Below, piece by piece: positions 33,221 through 43,848 of a DNA stretch of 64,000 nt. How positions within the stretch are numbered: position 1 is the stretch's first letter; every line of letters starts with the position of its first letter. Made by a program: the position numbers and the translations under genes. Where the stretch lies: assembly GCF_019112545.1 (NCBI RefSeq), contig NW_025064884.1, positions 1,810,032-1,874,031 of the forward strand, given 5' to 3'. Source of the stretch: Guyanagaster necrorhizus (Eukaryota; Basidiomycota; Agaricomycetes; Agaricales; Physalacriaceae). The notes under the pieces are model-generated. The model did no database searches. It was not told the origin of the DNA and saw only the letters and a list, made by a program, of their open reading frames with translations.

Positions 33221-34462
33221 TCATCCCGAGTCGTTAGCCATAAATGCAGAGTATAGAGTGACGCCAGTCTTCAACAAAATGTTGTTCCCATCGCAGCCTT
33301 TAAGCCCAAGTTCACATGTACACGCCACAGCTTCGCCGTCCTCCTTCTGGTTTCCATATGCGTCGACCATCGTGTCAGAGTCAAAATGATCATCGAAGTG
33401 TGCAGCATATACAATTAAGTCTTGAGACGTGATGCCCTCACTCACAGCCCGATCCAGTTTCATCGCCGCCTTCACGATCGCACCAACACGTTTGCCAAAG
33501 GTCGGCATGAAGGTGCCCCTTACACCTGCAGGCGACCACCCGGCGATAAGACATTCAACACCACTTCAACGATACGAGAATGGAAATTCTCTTTCAGTTT
33601 CTGATACATCGTTGTACTTGCTTTCCTCGCGAATCATCGACCTCCATCTGCCTGCTACGGCAGGGCTGTCCGCGTCTGTATTACTAGATTTCAGTGATAG
33701 ATGGACTGAGAAGCAGGCAAACACTTACACCCCTTTCGAATATTCACGATACAAATCATGAAGATCGTCATCCGTGGAAGAGTGCTTAGACCATACAGAA
33801 ATGAATTGTCGGCAAAGTCGAGTAATTACGCCCTGTAGTGTGGCCTGGACAACGATGGCATGCGTATCCGGGTCACCTCGAACCTGTAGCAGTTGCTTTA
33901 TATGACCATTCTTCGCGAGACGTTGCTCCGTCGGCCTCTGATCTCCATCTACCTCCATGGTATTGTCCTCGAACTACAGTATGTCTACCATGTCAGCAGC
34001 CAATTGCAGATCTCAGTATTAAGACACTGGACCATCACCTTCATTTCCGCACAAGAGCACAGATCATCTTTCGTCAAGAAGGTTTCCGTGTCATGAAGCT
34101 CCTGTGTCCGCGTCGCGAGCAGTCGTTGATCCATTTGGCGCTGTTCCCACTCGTGAAGAAGTTTCGCACCAACGCTTTGAAGTTCCTGTTCCAGGCCTTT
34201 GTTCTGCTTGCACAAACGCTCCATCTCCGTCATGTCTTCTGACAAGGTTGTGAAGTGAAGATACCCCTGATGCTTGATGGTCCAGGATGGCCTGAGAACG
34301 TGTCAGTTTTCGTAACGCTTCGTCTCTTTCACTCTCCACCTTCATTCTTGCCCGCGTTTCCTGCTTCAACTCATCCCTAACGACATTTCTTCCTTGTTCA
34401 TCTTCCCCGAAATGCCCCTGTTCATGCCATGGAGCTGCGAGAATCCATCGCGTACGAATCAT
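33221..34462 (-). pseudogene. Coiled-coil family pseudogene (copy 6)
   Basis: All parts of the family can be read but only by changing frame. The coiled coil (CKQNKGLEQELQSV) and TRTQELHDTETFL are in one frame. The usual LNAEIxQxAA motif shifts frame after CLNTEIC and then meets a TAG. After VAGRWRSMIREESKY two more shifts are needed (before FHSRIVEVVLNVL and before IAGWSPAGVRG). The last part is intact: LDRAVSEGITSQD, DTMVDAYG, CTCELGLK and LLKTGVTLYSAF. At least three frame changes plus a stop indicate loss of function, unless several undetected introns exist. It lies in tandem behind copy 5 and before Hsp70 copy 3. Confidence 0.72.
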
Positions 34463-35066
34463 CTACATCGTTGACGACCGTTTTTATCCTATCTATGGTG
34501 GGGTTCTCACCAGCCTCGATTCGTAATTCGTCGTCGTCATCGTTATGCAGTAGCATACTGCTATGCTGGTCGTCCTGAGCTTCAGCAGCTGAGTCACGCG
34601 AGCTGGGGCGTCGGATATAATGAATGTTGGTACGTATTGGTGTTGAAGTTCAACCAAGTCATTGAGGTTAGACTAAGGTGGTACGAATCAAAGTACTCGA
34701 GTGCCTTGAGCAAGAGTCACGCCTGAAAGAAAAAGAGCAAGTATCGAAGCCCCCCATGCAGAGAAAGTTAACAACTTGGTGTTAGACTACTTTTGTACGA
34801 GAATTTTCCTGCAGCAAGACGTTCTAAATAGAAGCTGCAGACATTCGAATATCCGTGCCGGTACCCCAGTTACCTTTGAAAGCATGGCTGGGCCCCTTTC
34901 TTTCTTCTATCCACCATCCAAACGCGTCCTCTCCGTATTTTTCATGACTAAGTCTACATCACATGTATCTTATATCTCATGCTCGGTAATTGCAACATCC
35001 ATGTCTCCTCTTCAGTTTGAGAATATTATCATTTTCTTCGTGTTATATACCCACTGTCGTGCTAAA
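34463..35066. other. Intergenic, nothing recognised
   Basis: About 600 bp. An acidic minus-strand frame (HNDDDDELRIEAGE) near 34500-34560 may be the 5' end of the copy 6 relic, but no splice connection holds. Confidence 0.35.
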
Positions 35067-37534
35067 TTAGAGGTGTTGCGTATAAACAATACGAGCGGGA
35101 CCCCTGCCATGAAGTTAGAATAGATGAAATGAAGTTGCTGTTCATCTTGCCTTTTTTCTTTTCCCTGCACGATTGGAATGAGAGCGGAAACAAGCATTAA
35201 TGTTAAAGATACACACCTTGTGCATCCAGGACACATACGCCCGCAGCTCCGTCAAACCGAAAAGCAAGACGACATCATAGTCAAGCTTGTAAAAAGTTCT
35301 TCCATCTTGACCACGTTGAGGTTTGAGTGTTTTTATCGCCTGATGAGTATTGGCGGTAATTGTACAAAGCACTTTGTACATAGCTGTTGTATCCACTTCA
35401 GCTTAATGTCGACATGTATGTCTACGGGTAGATATCTGACGAACCTTCATCGGTGTCCATCCAGCGCGGATCTTTCTTTGAACCTCGATAACAAACCACA
35501 TCGTCGGATATGGACATCAGGTCCTGCAGAGTCTCTGAGTAGAGATGATAGGTATGCCGGAACTCCGTTGTCTCTGATACTAAAATACCCTGTCCAATTA
35601 TTAGCATAGAAAGAGTAGCCATCCAGAGCGCAAACTTACCTTTGGAAGAATGACATCGAATTGATCTCCAAGAGATAACTCACCATTGGCGGCTACATAT
35701 GCCTTGTCTGAACGCCGCCGATGCTCAAGCATTGACCTTTCGTAGGAAGTAAACTCTTTGCTGCCATAGGTATATCTTGACATCCTGGAATTCACCGCAT
35801 GGTCAATATAGAAAGACACAGCACCATCAGCGACGGCTTTGTTACTAGAGAAGAAGCATCAGCCATTTACGCAGTCGGTAAAAAAGCGAAGGAGACGAAC
35901 ACATGGCTATCGGGCCGAGAAAGATTAATGCCGACAGATTGTAGGTGTGCCCGTAATTTGTCATAGAGGAAGTTGCTAGCAGCAAATCCGCCGACGAGGA
36001 AAACGGCCTGGCAGATAGAAAATTCATGTTCTAAGAGCATCAAAGTTGTAGATGACTACTAACCGATATGTCCTTGGGTGATGTCGAACGCTGATGGTTG
36101 ACAGCTTGGATGATATCACTTATAGAAGGGCCGAAAAATCCGGCGACAGTGCTCCTATGATCCTATCGTCGAAAGAGTGACACGCTGGATCCAATTACAA
36201 TCACGTACCCGGGCAATGCAAGCGTCCCTCCACGAACACCTAGAGCAGGGTAATTATCTCGAATGGTTCCAAACTGGATGTATGCAGGCTCCTCGGCATT
36301 CTTGAATCGCAACTTTGCCGTCTTGTCGAAGCAATCAGCAATGCTATTGGCCATCTCAGCGTAAACTGTTTCTTTTAATTTGTCTGAATGCACAATGATT
36401 AGACGTCTTCGATAGTAACCACACCATGAATCACCTCGAAGATATATCTGAGCTCGTCCAGTAACGAACATGGAGCCCGATAATTGACCTGCACAAAAGA
36501 TGAGGAACTGCTGGAATTCTAACTTACTAACTCACACTGGGGGATAGCAATTTCTTCGAAACACCGGTTGCCTTCGGACACGCCAGCCCTGGAGTACGTA
36601 CTAATATCAATGGTCCCGCCTCCAGCATCAACAATGACAACACCGTCTTCGTTCTAGTGAAAAATGAAATGAGAGAAAGTAATAACCATCTACGGACAAG
36701 CAGATTCATTACCGAGATATATCGTGAGAGACCTCTGTTTAAACAGAAATGAAGACTAGCTTCTCCTTCGGTGACGAAAGACACACGCGAATGATCTTGT
36801 TCATCATCGCTGATAAGTCTAGCACTAATCATAGCATCTCTCATTTTGCTCTGATGCTGTCCTTCCCAACCGTTTGGATGCGCGAGTATAAAGTGAATTC
36901 CGCCTTCCATACTGGACCATTCAGAAAGCGAGATGTGATGGGTTTCTTGTACAAATGACTTGGCGCAAGCGTATAAGTAGGCATAGAAATCGGAAAAGAG
37001 CGTTATGATCTCTTTATGAGGGGAGAGCGGCTGAAGATAAGCCGACGCTGTTTGAGGCCCCAGATGCAATTTGAATCTGCAAGGTTGGGTCAGAATATTG
37101 TCGCATTTTTTTTTATCTTTCGTAGACTCGCCCAGAGTATTTCTTCCACCCTTCTGTTTGGGCGGCTTCTTCTATAACTGGGTGCTGCGTCTCTGCGCCT
37201 ACAGCTTTGAGTTTCCCAAGAGCATCGTAATACATGATCGTTGGTATCTTGGCATCGCTACCAGCGTCTTGGGAAGGGTATCTTGGGAGACAAATGTCAG
37301 CTTAAACAGCAAATCTAGGCATCCCGAACACACCGAGTCACTCCATTTATCTCTGGAACGACTCCAGGCTCAAGTATACTTCAAGTAGGCCATTATTAGT
37401 CGCGGAATAACTGGCATGTTACTAGAACAGCACCTGTATGAGATGCCACTGAATGTGGTTCCGAGATCAAAGGATATCACCAACTTTCGATGAACCCCGC
37501 TATAAGGTTTTCGTTGAGGAAAGGTGGTCGCCAT
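35067..37534 (-). CDS. HSPA12-like Hsp70 family protein (copy 3)
   Basis: Same plan as copies 1 and 2. Phosphate-1 loop LVISFDLGTTFSGISY; IPTIMYYDALGKLKAVGAE; HPNGWEG; VTEGEASLHFC; phosphate-2 loop VVIVDAGGGTIDIS; FLVGGFAASNFLY; NKAVADGAVSFYIDH; YDVVLLFGLTELRAYVSW; tail GKEKR then GPARIVYTQHL ending at 35067. Two of its introns only work with GC donors: one upstream of the FKLHLGPQ exon (near 37080-37130) and the last one (AG|GCAAGA near 35155), both at positions where copies 1 and 2 have GT donors in the same phase. Divergent from coiled-coil copy 7. ATP-site motifs intact, so probably functional if the GC introns are spliced. Confidence 0.85.
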
Positions 37535-38019
37535 GAATTACTACACCTGGGCAAGGGATGAGTGGGATCGTATCGAAAACGAGGGGATCCGTCCTGTGGA
37601 GATCCTTACATAAATAAAAAGAGTGCCATGGAAACATTGAAAAGTCGCGAAGCTGATGTTCGATCGGTTTGCAAGTGATGGTTGGAAGAAAGAAGCACGC
37701 CAGCGTTCGCCGAAGGATATGCCATGTCCAGAATTGGCCAAACGTCGGCCTTCGTTCTTAGATTATTATGATAAAGAAGGAGTATTGCCCAACTCTGATA
37801 TGTTGTGATTCAAAAGAAGATAGGTCCCGCGTGGACATTTGGGAGCCGAAAACGTCGAAGCAAAGCCGCTTTTATCTGCTGACTCAACACCTTACTCACA
37901 AACCAACCACGTCCAAAAGTTATCATACACCTCACGGGGTACAAACTAGTAAGTATTATATACCGAGACGCGTTTCGATTTAATTAATGGAAATTTTTAC
38001 TGTGCAGTTCAGATTGCAA
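37535..38019. promoter_or_regulatory. Divergent intergenic region, Hsp70 copy 3 / coiled-coil copy 7
   Basis: Shared upstream region of a third divergent Hsp70/coiled-coil pair, about 485 bp if translation of copy 7 starts at 38020. It includes a likely 5' UTR intron of copy 7 (GTAAGT at about 37950 to TGTGCAG at 38007). Confidence 0.5.
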
Positions 38020-39291
38020 ATGGATCTCAGGCCTGCAACTCGGAGCCAGACAAATCCAGATCGTGGAAAGCCCCAGAATACTATCCTGTGCGCGAAGAAA
38101 CCAAACATTAACAGCAAGAGGAATCTGAAAGCCAGTAGAGTTGAAAGCTCTGCTGTCTCTTCATTTGGCCATCAGAACACTGACCGTGCCCATTCTACCA
38201 TGCTTTCTTCTGGGAGCAATCAGGACGCTGGCGAAAATACTACTGCCTCCTCCTTATTATCCGAAGTCCCTGAATCAGACGATCCCTTGAATGCACTGAG
38301 ATCAACGAAACGGGGGCTATCAATACAGGCGGATAACGCGCTGCAAGATAACTATCGAATCCATGTCAAAGCCGACGTGTACTCTTGCATGGAGATAAAG
38401 GATATGCTGGAGTCCTTGAATTGTGATGTGATGCAGCTGGCGGCTTTGATGTCGGACAAGTTACGGTTCAAGCATTTATATGCAAAGACATTGGATGAGT
38501 TGAGGAAATTACATGATGCGGCGGAGAATGTGCAACGTATTCTGGGTCGACGCGTTACCGAGCTTCTCATGCGTAATATCACCAATGGCATGCAGAGTAT
38601 CGTTGTCCAGACAGTTATCCATGCTGTCCTGGCCAAGACATGTCATAGGCTCATTCAGCGCTGGTGTATGTCTAACGAGGAACACAATGTTTTTGCCTTA
38701 TCTTACAAGAAATTTCGAGCAACAAGTATGTACTTACATGGAGATGTTCATATATCATTGACTTACATTCAAATTCTCTCAGATTCTCTCGAGATGGCAG
38801 CTCAGTGGCGAGCCAAGACAAGGGAGATGACCAAATATGGTCCCCAGTCTGATTCTACCCGAAAATTTGCTCTTCGAGAGTTCATAGAAAATCTTCTGGA
38901 TGTTCTCCACATCGCAGGATGGAAAAATTCTGCACCCAAGGAATGCATCGAGAAGCTGTTTGGTGATCGTATCAGAGAGCTTGTCGAGCTCACCATCCGG
39001 GTCGATAGAGCAATTATGGAGGGCGCCATGTCTCAGGATTTACACATCTTCATGCCAGCCCATGACAGCATATACGATCCAATCACGATGGTCGACATCC
39101 ATAAAGATCCAAATGCCATCATGCCATCTGATAGAAACTCAGACTTAGTGGAGACGTGTATCAGTATCGGGCTGAAACTGCAGGAGAAACACTTGGAAAA
39201 AGGTCAAGCTAATGACACGGAGACTGCCGTTTCGAGGATAAAGGTCTTATTGAAGGCGAAAGTGGTTCTCAATATGGTTCTGGGTATTTGA
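38020..39291 (+). CDS. Coiled-coil family protein (copy 7)
   Basis: A frame open from 37987 to 39291. I place the start at 38020 (MDLRPATRSQTN) because a good acceptor (TGTGCAG at 38007) with a GTAAGT donor at ~37950 suggests a 5' UTR intron. Family motifs: YSCMEIKDMLESLNCDVMQLA (aligned to the SGxEV...LNAEI block), AAQWRAKTREMTKY (in place of GRWRAMTR), LLDVLHIAGW, VDRAIMEGAMSQD, CISIGLKL and LLKAKVVLNMVL. The heptad region is short and the N-terminus is polar; no membrane segment. The conserved phase-1 intron is present at 38726-38782, but here it is 57 nt with no stop, so reading through it also keeps the frame. Divergent partner of Hsp70 copy 3. Confidence 0.75.
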   Translation: MDLRPATRSQTNPDRGKPQNTILCAKKPNINSKRNLKASRVESSAVSSFGHQNTDRAHSTMLSSGSNQDAGENTTASSLLSEVPESDDPLNALRSTKRGLSIQADNALQDNYRIHVKADVYSCMEIKDMLESLNCDVMQLAALMSDKLRFKHLYAKTLDELRKLHDAAENVQRILGRRVTELLMRNITNGMQSIVVQTVIHAVLAKTCHRLIQRWCMSNEEHNVFALSYKKFRATSMYLHGDVHISLTYIQILSDSLEMAAQWRAKTREMTKYGPQSDSTRKFALREFIENLLDVLHIAGWKNSAPKECIEKLFGDRIRELVELTIRVDRAIMEGAMSQDLHIFMPAHDSIYDPITMVDIHKDPNAIMPSDRNSDLVETCISIGLKLQEKHLEKGQANDTETAVSRIKVLLKAKVVLNMVLGI

Positions 39292-39723
39292 TGAGGATGT
39301 CGGAAAGAGAAGGCCTGTAGTATTCAGTATACAGGATATCCAAGCAATATCTGCTTGCCATTAAATTCTATTCATTTGAGTACAGCCATGGGAAAATGAA
39401 GTCAAATATCGATGACTCGGATGGCGAACGAACAGTAACGGTGCACGTGCATCGTGACAAAGGCGCGGAAGGCGTGACTGCGACAAGCAGTCTAGTCAGC
39501 TGTCTCTTCCATCTTGAATCGTCGACATCATTCCTTTGTGCTGCTGTTTCATAGCTGCTTCTTGTACCGCGAAAGATTAATATTGCTCAACATGCGACAT
39601 TGGGACCAACTTCCTGCCTCTAGCGCCGCCGTTTCGACTGTATGACGGCACCCTCTACTGGAGAACCCAGATATAGAATTGCCGGAAGAAATACCGACGC
39701 CGGTGGGCGAGGACTCGTTTATG
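39292..39723. other. Intergenic, nothing recognised
   Basis: Region between the 3' end of coiled-coil copy 7 and the promoter of the small gene at 39902; no gene seen. Confidence 0.5.
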
Positions 39724-39730
39724 TATAAAA
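39724..39730 (+). promoter_or_regulatory. TATA box of the small gene at 39902
   Basis: TATAAAA followed by GGA, 178 nt before the start codon. The related small gene at 43849 has the same TATAAAAGGA at 43668, 181 nt before its start codon, which supports both as real core promoters. Confidence 0.65.
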
Positions 39731-39901
39731 GGATACGGATCAGTATTCCATCTAGTCACCCTTGACCCCCAATTGAGTTCTCGAGTGATACCCTTCCTCT
39801 GGATTCCATACCGCTTCTATTACTCCCGGTATGCCGCTTACATTTTTTTTCACGTTGTGCATCCCTTAAATGCTTGAGCAGCAAGCGCTGTATCTTTCGA
39901 T

Positions 39902-40228
39902 ATGTTTAAGTTCCTGCGTCGCAAAGCGAAGGGGCGCAAAACAAATACAGGAGTCCAAGGATTCAGAGGGCCTGGCGGCCTCATGCCCAACCTTTTTCCA
40001 GTTCGTAAAGCCTCATCCAATGGCCTTGGGCTCGACCCCAGAAGCCTTCAGATAGCAACTCCCGGGGCGCCCTCATCCTCTCTTGACGCATCTCCCCAGA
40101 CAATTCCCCTAGCAGCATTTCCTTCGCCTCTACCAGATTCCCCTACCAAGATCACGTCCATATCGGACATCGTCTTCGACAATGCTGCTTTCGACGCCCT
40201 CCTTGATTCGAGGAATGGGGGCAACTAG
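39902..40228 (+). CDS. Small protein of a two-member family (S1)
   Basis: A 108-residue product with a basic N-terminus (FKFLRRKAKGRK) and a Pro/Ser-rich middle. It is not a known family. It shares two motifs, in order, with the small gene at 43849: LGLDPRSLQ versus LALDPKSFQ, and SISDIVFDNAAFDALL versus SLTDLVLDNDIYDAIL. No signal peptide, no membrane segment and no C-terminal CaaX box, so it is not a mating pheromone precursor. A likely 5' UTR intron begins at the GTATGC near 39829. It is convergent with the gene at 40727-42091. Function unknown; the acidic/hydrophobic DIVFDNxxFDxLL element could be a binding motif (inference). Confidence 0.65.
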   Translation: MFKFLRRKAKGRKTNTGVQGFRGPGGLMPNLFPVRKASSNGLGLDPRSLQIATPGAPSSSLDASPQTIPLAAFPSPLPDSPTKITSISDIVFDNAAFDALLDSRNGGN

Positions 40229-40726
40229 TAGGCATTACCGTTGAGAGGATATCGGAACCTCTGCCATAGAGAGAAGGAGATTGATCTGATTTTATGTGTA
40301 GTTTATGAGCATCGTCGTTCTCATGTTCACGAAATACTAATTTACGATACCAACCCTGTTAGTTCTTATTTTGGAACGCTTTGCATCGAAAAACCGATTT
40401 GACTAAATCGGCGATGTTCGGAGAAAATTGCCGTTGGCACTACTGATATTGACTCGAGCCCGTCCTCCTTCCTTCTCATGACCTTGCTGCCGACTTTTTC
40501 ATTCTTGTACCACAGATGGCTGATATTTTCTGCTCTTTGGAGGCCCTGCGCCTCGTAATCAAGACCTACTGTCATCCATACGACTACACTGGTTTTGCTC
40601 CGTGGTCATGAAGTCAAGGAATTCTCATCCGGACGCTACCTGAAGTAAGATTCATGATCACACAACTTGTAATTGCCCCGTATTTACTCTAATGTTTCAG
40701 ATGGATACGTATCAAAATCAAAACAT
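40229..40726. other. Convergent intergenic region
   Basis: About 500 bp between the 3' ends of the small gene S1 and its convergent neighbour; nothing recognised. Confidence 0.45.
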
Positions 40727-42091
40727 TTAGATCATGTGCGCTTTGTTGAATCTATCCACCCAATAGAATATCTTGGGAATGACTGGATCACTGTTGTTGA
40801 CCAACGTTCTGGAAGAAGAGCTGGCGCTGCTGTCGCCTGTGTTGGTGCGCCGAATCGTGTCACATTGACTATACACGTATTGATTGTTCGGGTATGACCT
40901 GCCTTGGTCGTGTTCAGCAGCCTGGATATTTGCGCGCTCGGTGGGGATGGCGGCGTACTGATGCTGGAGAGCAGGCTGGATATGTTCCCACTGAGCCATC
41001 CCGAACGTTGTATGGTCGAGGATGATGCTGTTGTTGAACGGATCTGTAAGAACGGGTCGGCCTCCATTCGCATTCTCCGAGTACGACCCCCTGTCCGACG
41101 GCCTCTGGTCTACAATCGGTCCGTCGTCGGCAAAGGGGTTGAATCTGACTGAGGGTGGCACCTTGTGGGATCCGCCGACTAAGTGGTGCCCGTAATGGTT
41201 TGGAATCGCGACATCCTTGGTCTGCGGAGGGAAAGCGGTGCCTTGTGGATTATGGCCGCTGAAGGGATTGAAAGTAGTTGTTGTGTAACCAAGCGCAGCG
41301 TGGTCAATAGGGAGATCGTGGAAGGATGTTTCGCTTGCAGGTGGCTTGTTGTCAACGAAATGGAAGGCCCGCATTGGCCCATAGCTAGGAATGGCAAGGT
41401 CTTTGCGGTCACCGCCACTCAATACGGGGCGGTCGCTCGACGCGAAGGCGCCACTATTGGTATCGATGGCATGCGGAAGCTTCAGTGGCGGTTGGCATCC
41501 GGAGTCGAGTTGAGGGTATAGGATAATTTCGTCCACGTCGGGGTGGTCTTTGGGGATCGGACACCCGTCGGCGAAGTACTCAATGGGCGGGTGGCGCTGC
41601 TGGCGTTCCCGCAGCTTGCGCTTCAACCTCCGAAGCATCCTCTGAAAGAGCCTTTCGATCTCGACGGTTGAGATCTATTTCGAATGAGGAGCTGAGCGCG
41701 AATGATGGACAAGCTAGCTTACCAATTCCAATGGCTCAGGAGGCTCCTCATCTGTCTCGAATCGCGTTTGTGCCTCCATCGCGGATGCCGAGGGTATCCG
41801 GCCATGGCCCGCGATCGCGCGTGCAACCGCCCAAGAATCAGTGGATCGCGTCTCAATATGTTCCGGAATGCGCGTCTTGAAAACGCTCAGCCGTATCGGT
41901 GGGAGTGAAGACAATGTCGCTTACCACTGCGCCACCAAAATCCTTCATGATCTTGATTTCCAGCTTCCGGAGATTTTCGTTGAGCATCTGCGACCCACGG
42001 TCAGCGCGGGTGGCGGGGCCAACAAGCGCCTACTCACCATCTCTGACGTCGAGCCTTCGAAAAAAAGGTTCAAATTTGCTACCATTGACAT
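40727..42091 (-). CDS. Unrecognised family P, member 1 (disordered, W.DRFN tail)
   Basis: Four exons in frame: MSMVANLNLFFEGSTSEM (42038-42091), MLNENLRKLEIKIMKDFGGAV (41925-41987), TRIPEHIETRS to PPEPLEL, and a long last exon starting ISTVEIERLFQRMLRRLKRK. About 390 residues. A short helix-forming exon 2 and a basic amphipathic helix at the start of exon 4 precede a long Pro/Asn/Ser-rich, probably disordered region. Landmarks are DEIILYP, GRPVLTDPFNNSIILDH and the C-terminus FYWVDRFNKAHMI. The gene at 60369-61796 has the same exon plan and ends WWTDRFNEMRALGMI; the gene at 44793 shares SxxEIExLF and DExIxYP. A minus-strand TATA-like TTTATAAG lies near 42167-42174. No known domain seen. Confidence 0.7.
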
Positions 42092-43667
42092 GTATGAGAG
42101 GGTGAGGCTCAAGACAGACGTGCAGAGGTGGAAAAGAGTGAAGAGAAGACGAGGTACGATGAGCAGCTTATAAATGCACCTTCAATATGCTGATGGATAA
42201 GTATAGCGTTATTTGAGTACATTGTTTGTGCAGACTATTTCCTGGTTTGGCTTTACGACGCCTGCCACAACCCACAACAACACGGCCGGTCACTAAGTAA
42301 TGTCCAATGTCCATTGTGCATCCGGAGGATTGTTTGGTAACGTATATGTTCTAGTCGCTCGCCGTTCGCTTTCTTAGCTCCAGGACGCGTTGAAGGATGG
42401 ATAACGGAGCACGAGCTGGGACACGTTGCTCTACTGCAGGCTCATACCCACTGCTCAAGCCTCCACCATGGCTGATAAGTGTGTGCACCTGAGTACGCCT
42501 TTTATTTCGATGTCTTTACCCATTTCCTTGTTGTTGTTTTTTTCTTTGAATTATTTCAGGACATGCCACTGGCAGGCCGAAGTTTCTTTTCGCACATCCT
42601 GTAGCTCTCATATGTCTTCTTTCGACAAGCATATAGTTGTTCGAACGGATTCGTCTTGATTCCCGGGTTTCGTCACCTACCGCCTCTCAGGTTGCAGGTG
42701 CAAGTTTTGAGAAGACAATGGCACAACGAGGGCTTTACGAGTGTTCCTTGGTTCTATCAACATTCCTGAACAAATCGGCGATCACTCAGAGCAGTCGGTC
42801 TCAATAGCACTTATGATCTGATGACTGCTTTGCGATTTTGGCGCCAAGATGTTAACCGGTGGATCTATCTGTCCTTGTTGTAGGAGGTATGTCATATCTG
42901 AGGTACCTTGGAGGGCTTGAGGACTCTTATCATCAACGACTTTCAGGTTTTTTTTGTATCTGCGTACGCCTTGGTTCTCACCAATGGCTTATATCGATCT
43001 CGAGCCATTTATCTACGTCGAAGTAACTGGGTGGCGGCCTTATGAAGAATGCTATGGTGACCTCAAAACAACGATCGAACAGCATATAACGCTATTGTTC
43101 TTGAAGACCCTGAGAGCGAGTACCGACGGTTGTTTTAAAAGGTGATGATCTGGTCAATTACATATTGTATGATCAAAGCTCACACCGGCTGAGTAGGTTA
43201 TTCCAGTGACAAAGCAACATGAGCGCTAATTGTCATAGAGGACTGATGCAAGACCGCGCTTCGTGATTGAGGATGCTGATGATGGATGTGAAACCGATGG
43301 GGGAGTAGATGCACAGGCAACCGGCGTAACAAGGACCTACTAATGAGATCTCGGAGAGAAGCGCAAGGAAAACGTACCAGCGCTGAACCAGTCCGATGTG
43401 CCGTAACTCGGGTTTCAGTCGGCGGCAATCGAGCCCGAAAATAACGACGATGGGTGCCCCAGCACCGATGCTCCCGTTGGGCGCGGGTGCTTGCACAGTT
43501 CGAGACCACTTGTGGAGACCGGTCTCTCTTCTAGTGTAACGAAGCCATCAAGTGCTAGAGCGGCGGTCCAGCGCTACCATAGCTGTGACTCGGGAACCGG
43601 AACTCTCAGATGGGATCACCTATATTATGGGAACGGGACGGATATGCATTGTTCGGCTGTGTCTGCA
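42092..43667. other. Gene-poor stretch
   Basis: Several short frames on both strands, including plus-strand fragments near 42470-42660 with a possible intron (GTACGC to TTTCAG), but none makes a coherent product or matches a family I know. They may be relics. Confidence 0.35.
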
Positions 43668-43674
43668 TATAAAA
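43668..43674 (+). promoter_or_regulatory. TATA box of the small gene at 43849
   Basis: TATAAAA followed by GGA at 181 nt from the start codon, matching the arrangement at 39724. A likely 5' UTR intron (GTATGTTGTTG near 43796 to CTCAG near 43840) lies between it and the ATG. Confidence 0.65.
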
Positions 43675-43848
43675 GGACTAGTGGGACCTGGGTGAGGGAT
43701 TCACCCGTATATCCTTCCAATCGAGAGGCCTAAGGCTTGAAGCCCTCCCGTTATACCTTTCGTTCTGTAAATCCCACCTCCCTGTCTTATCCATGTATGT
43801 TGTTGACACAGGTCTCTATCCTCCTCATGCTGACATCTCAGCCACAGT

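Noticed and set aside
34091..34462. 5' part of coiled-coil copy 6 rescued by a 26-nt intron near 34240-34265
   Set aside because: The intron would be too short to splice, and later frameshifts in the same gene remain in any case.
37768..37983. 71-codon plus-strand frame as the first exon of coiled-coil copy 7
   Set aside because: Joining it to the next exon gives no family resemblance; a 5' UTR intron explains the splice sites better.
12603..38019. Heat-shock elements in the three divergent promoters
   Set aside because: I looked for arrays of GAA/TTC units spaced by 2 nt and found only isolated 3-nt-spaced pairs, so heat-shock control is not supported by the sequence.
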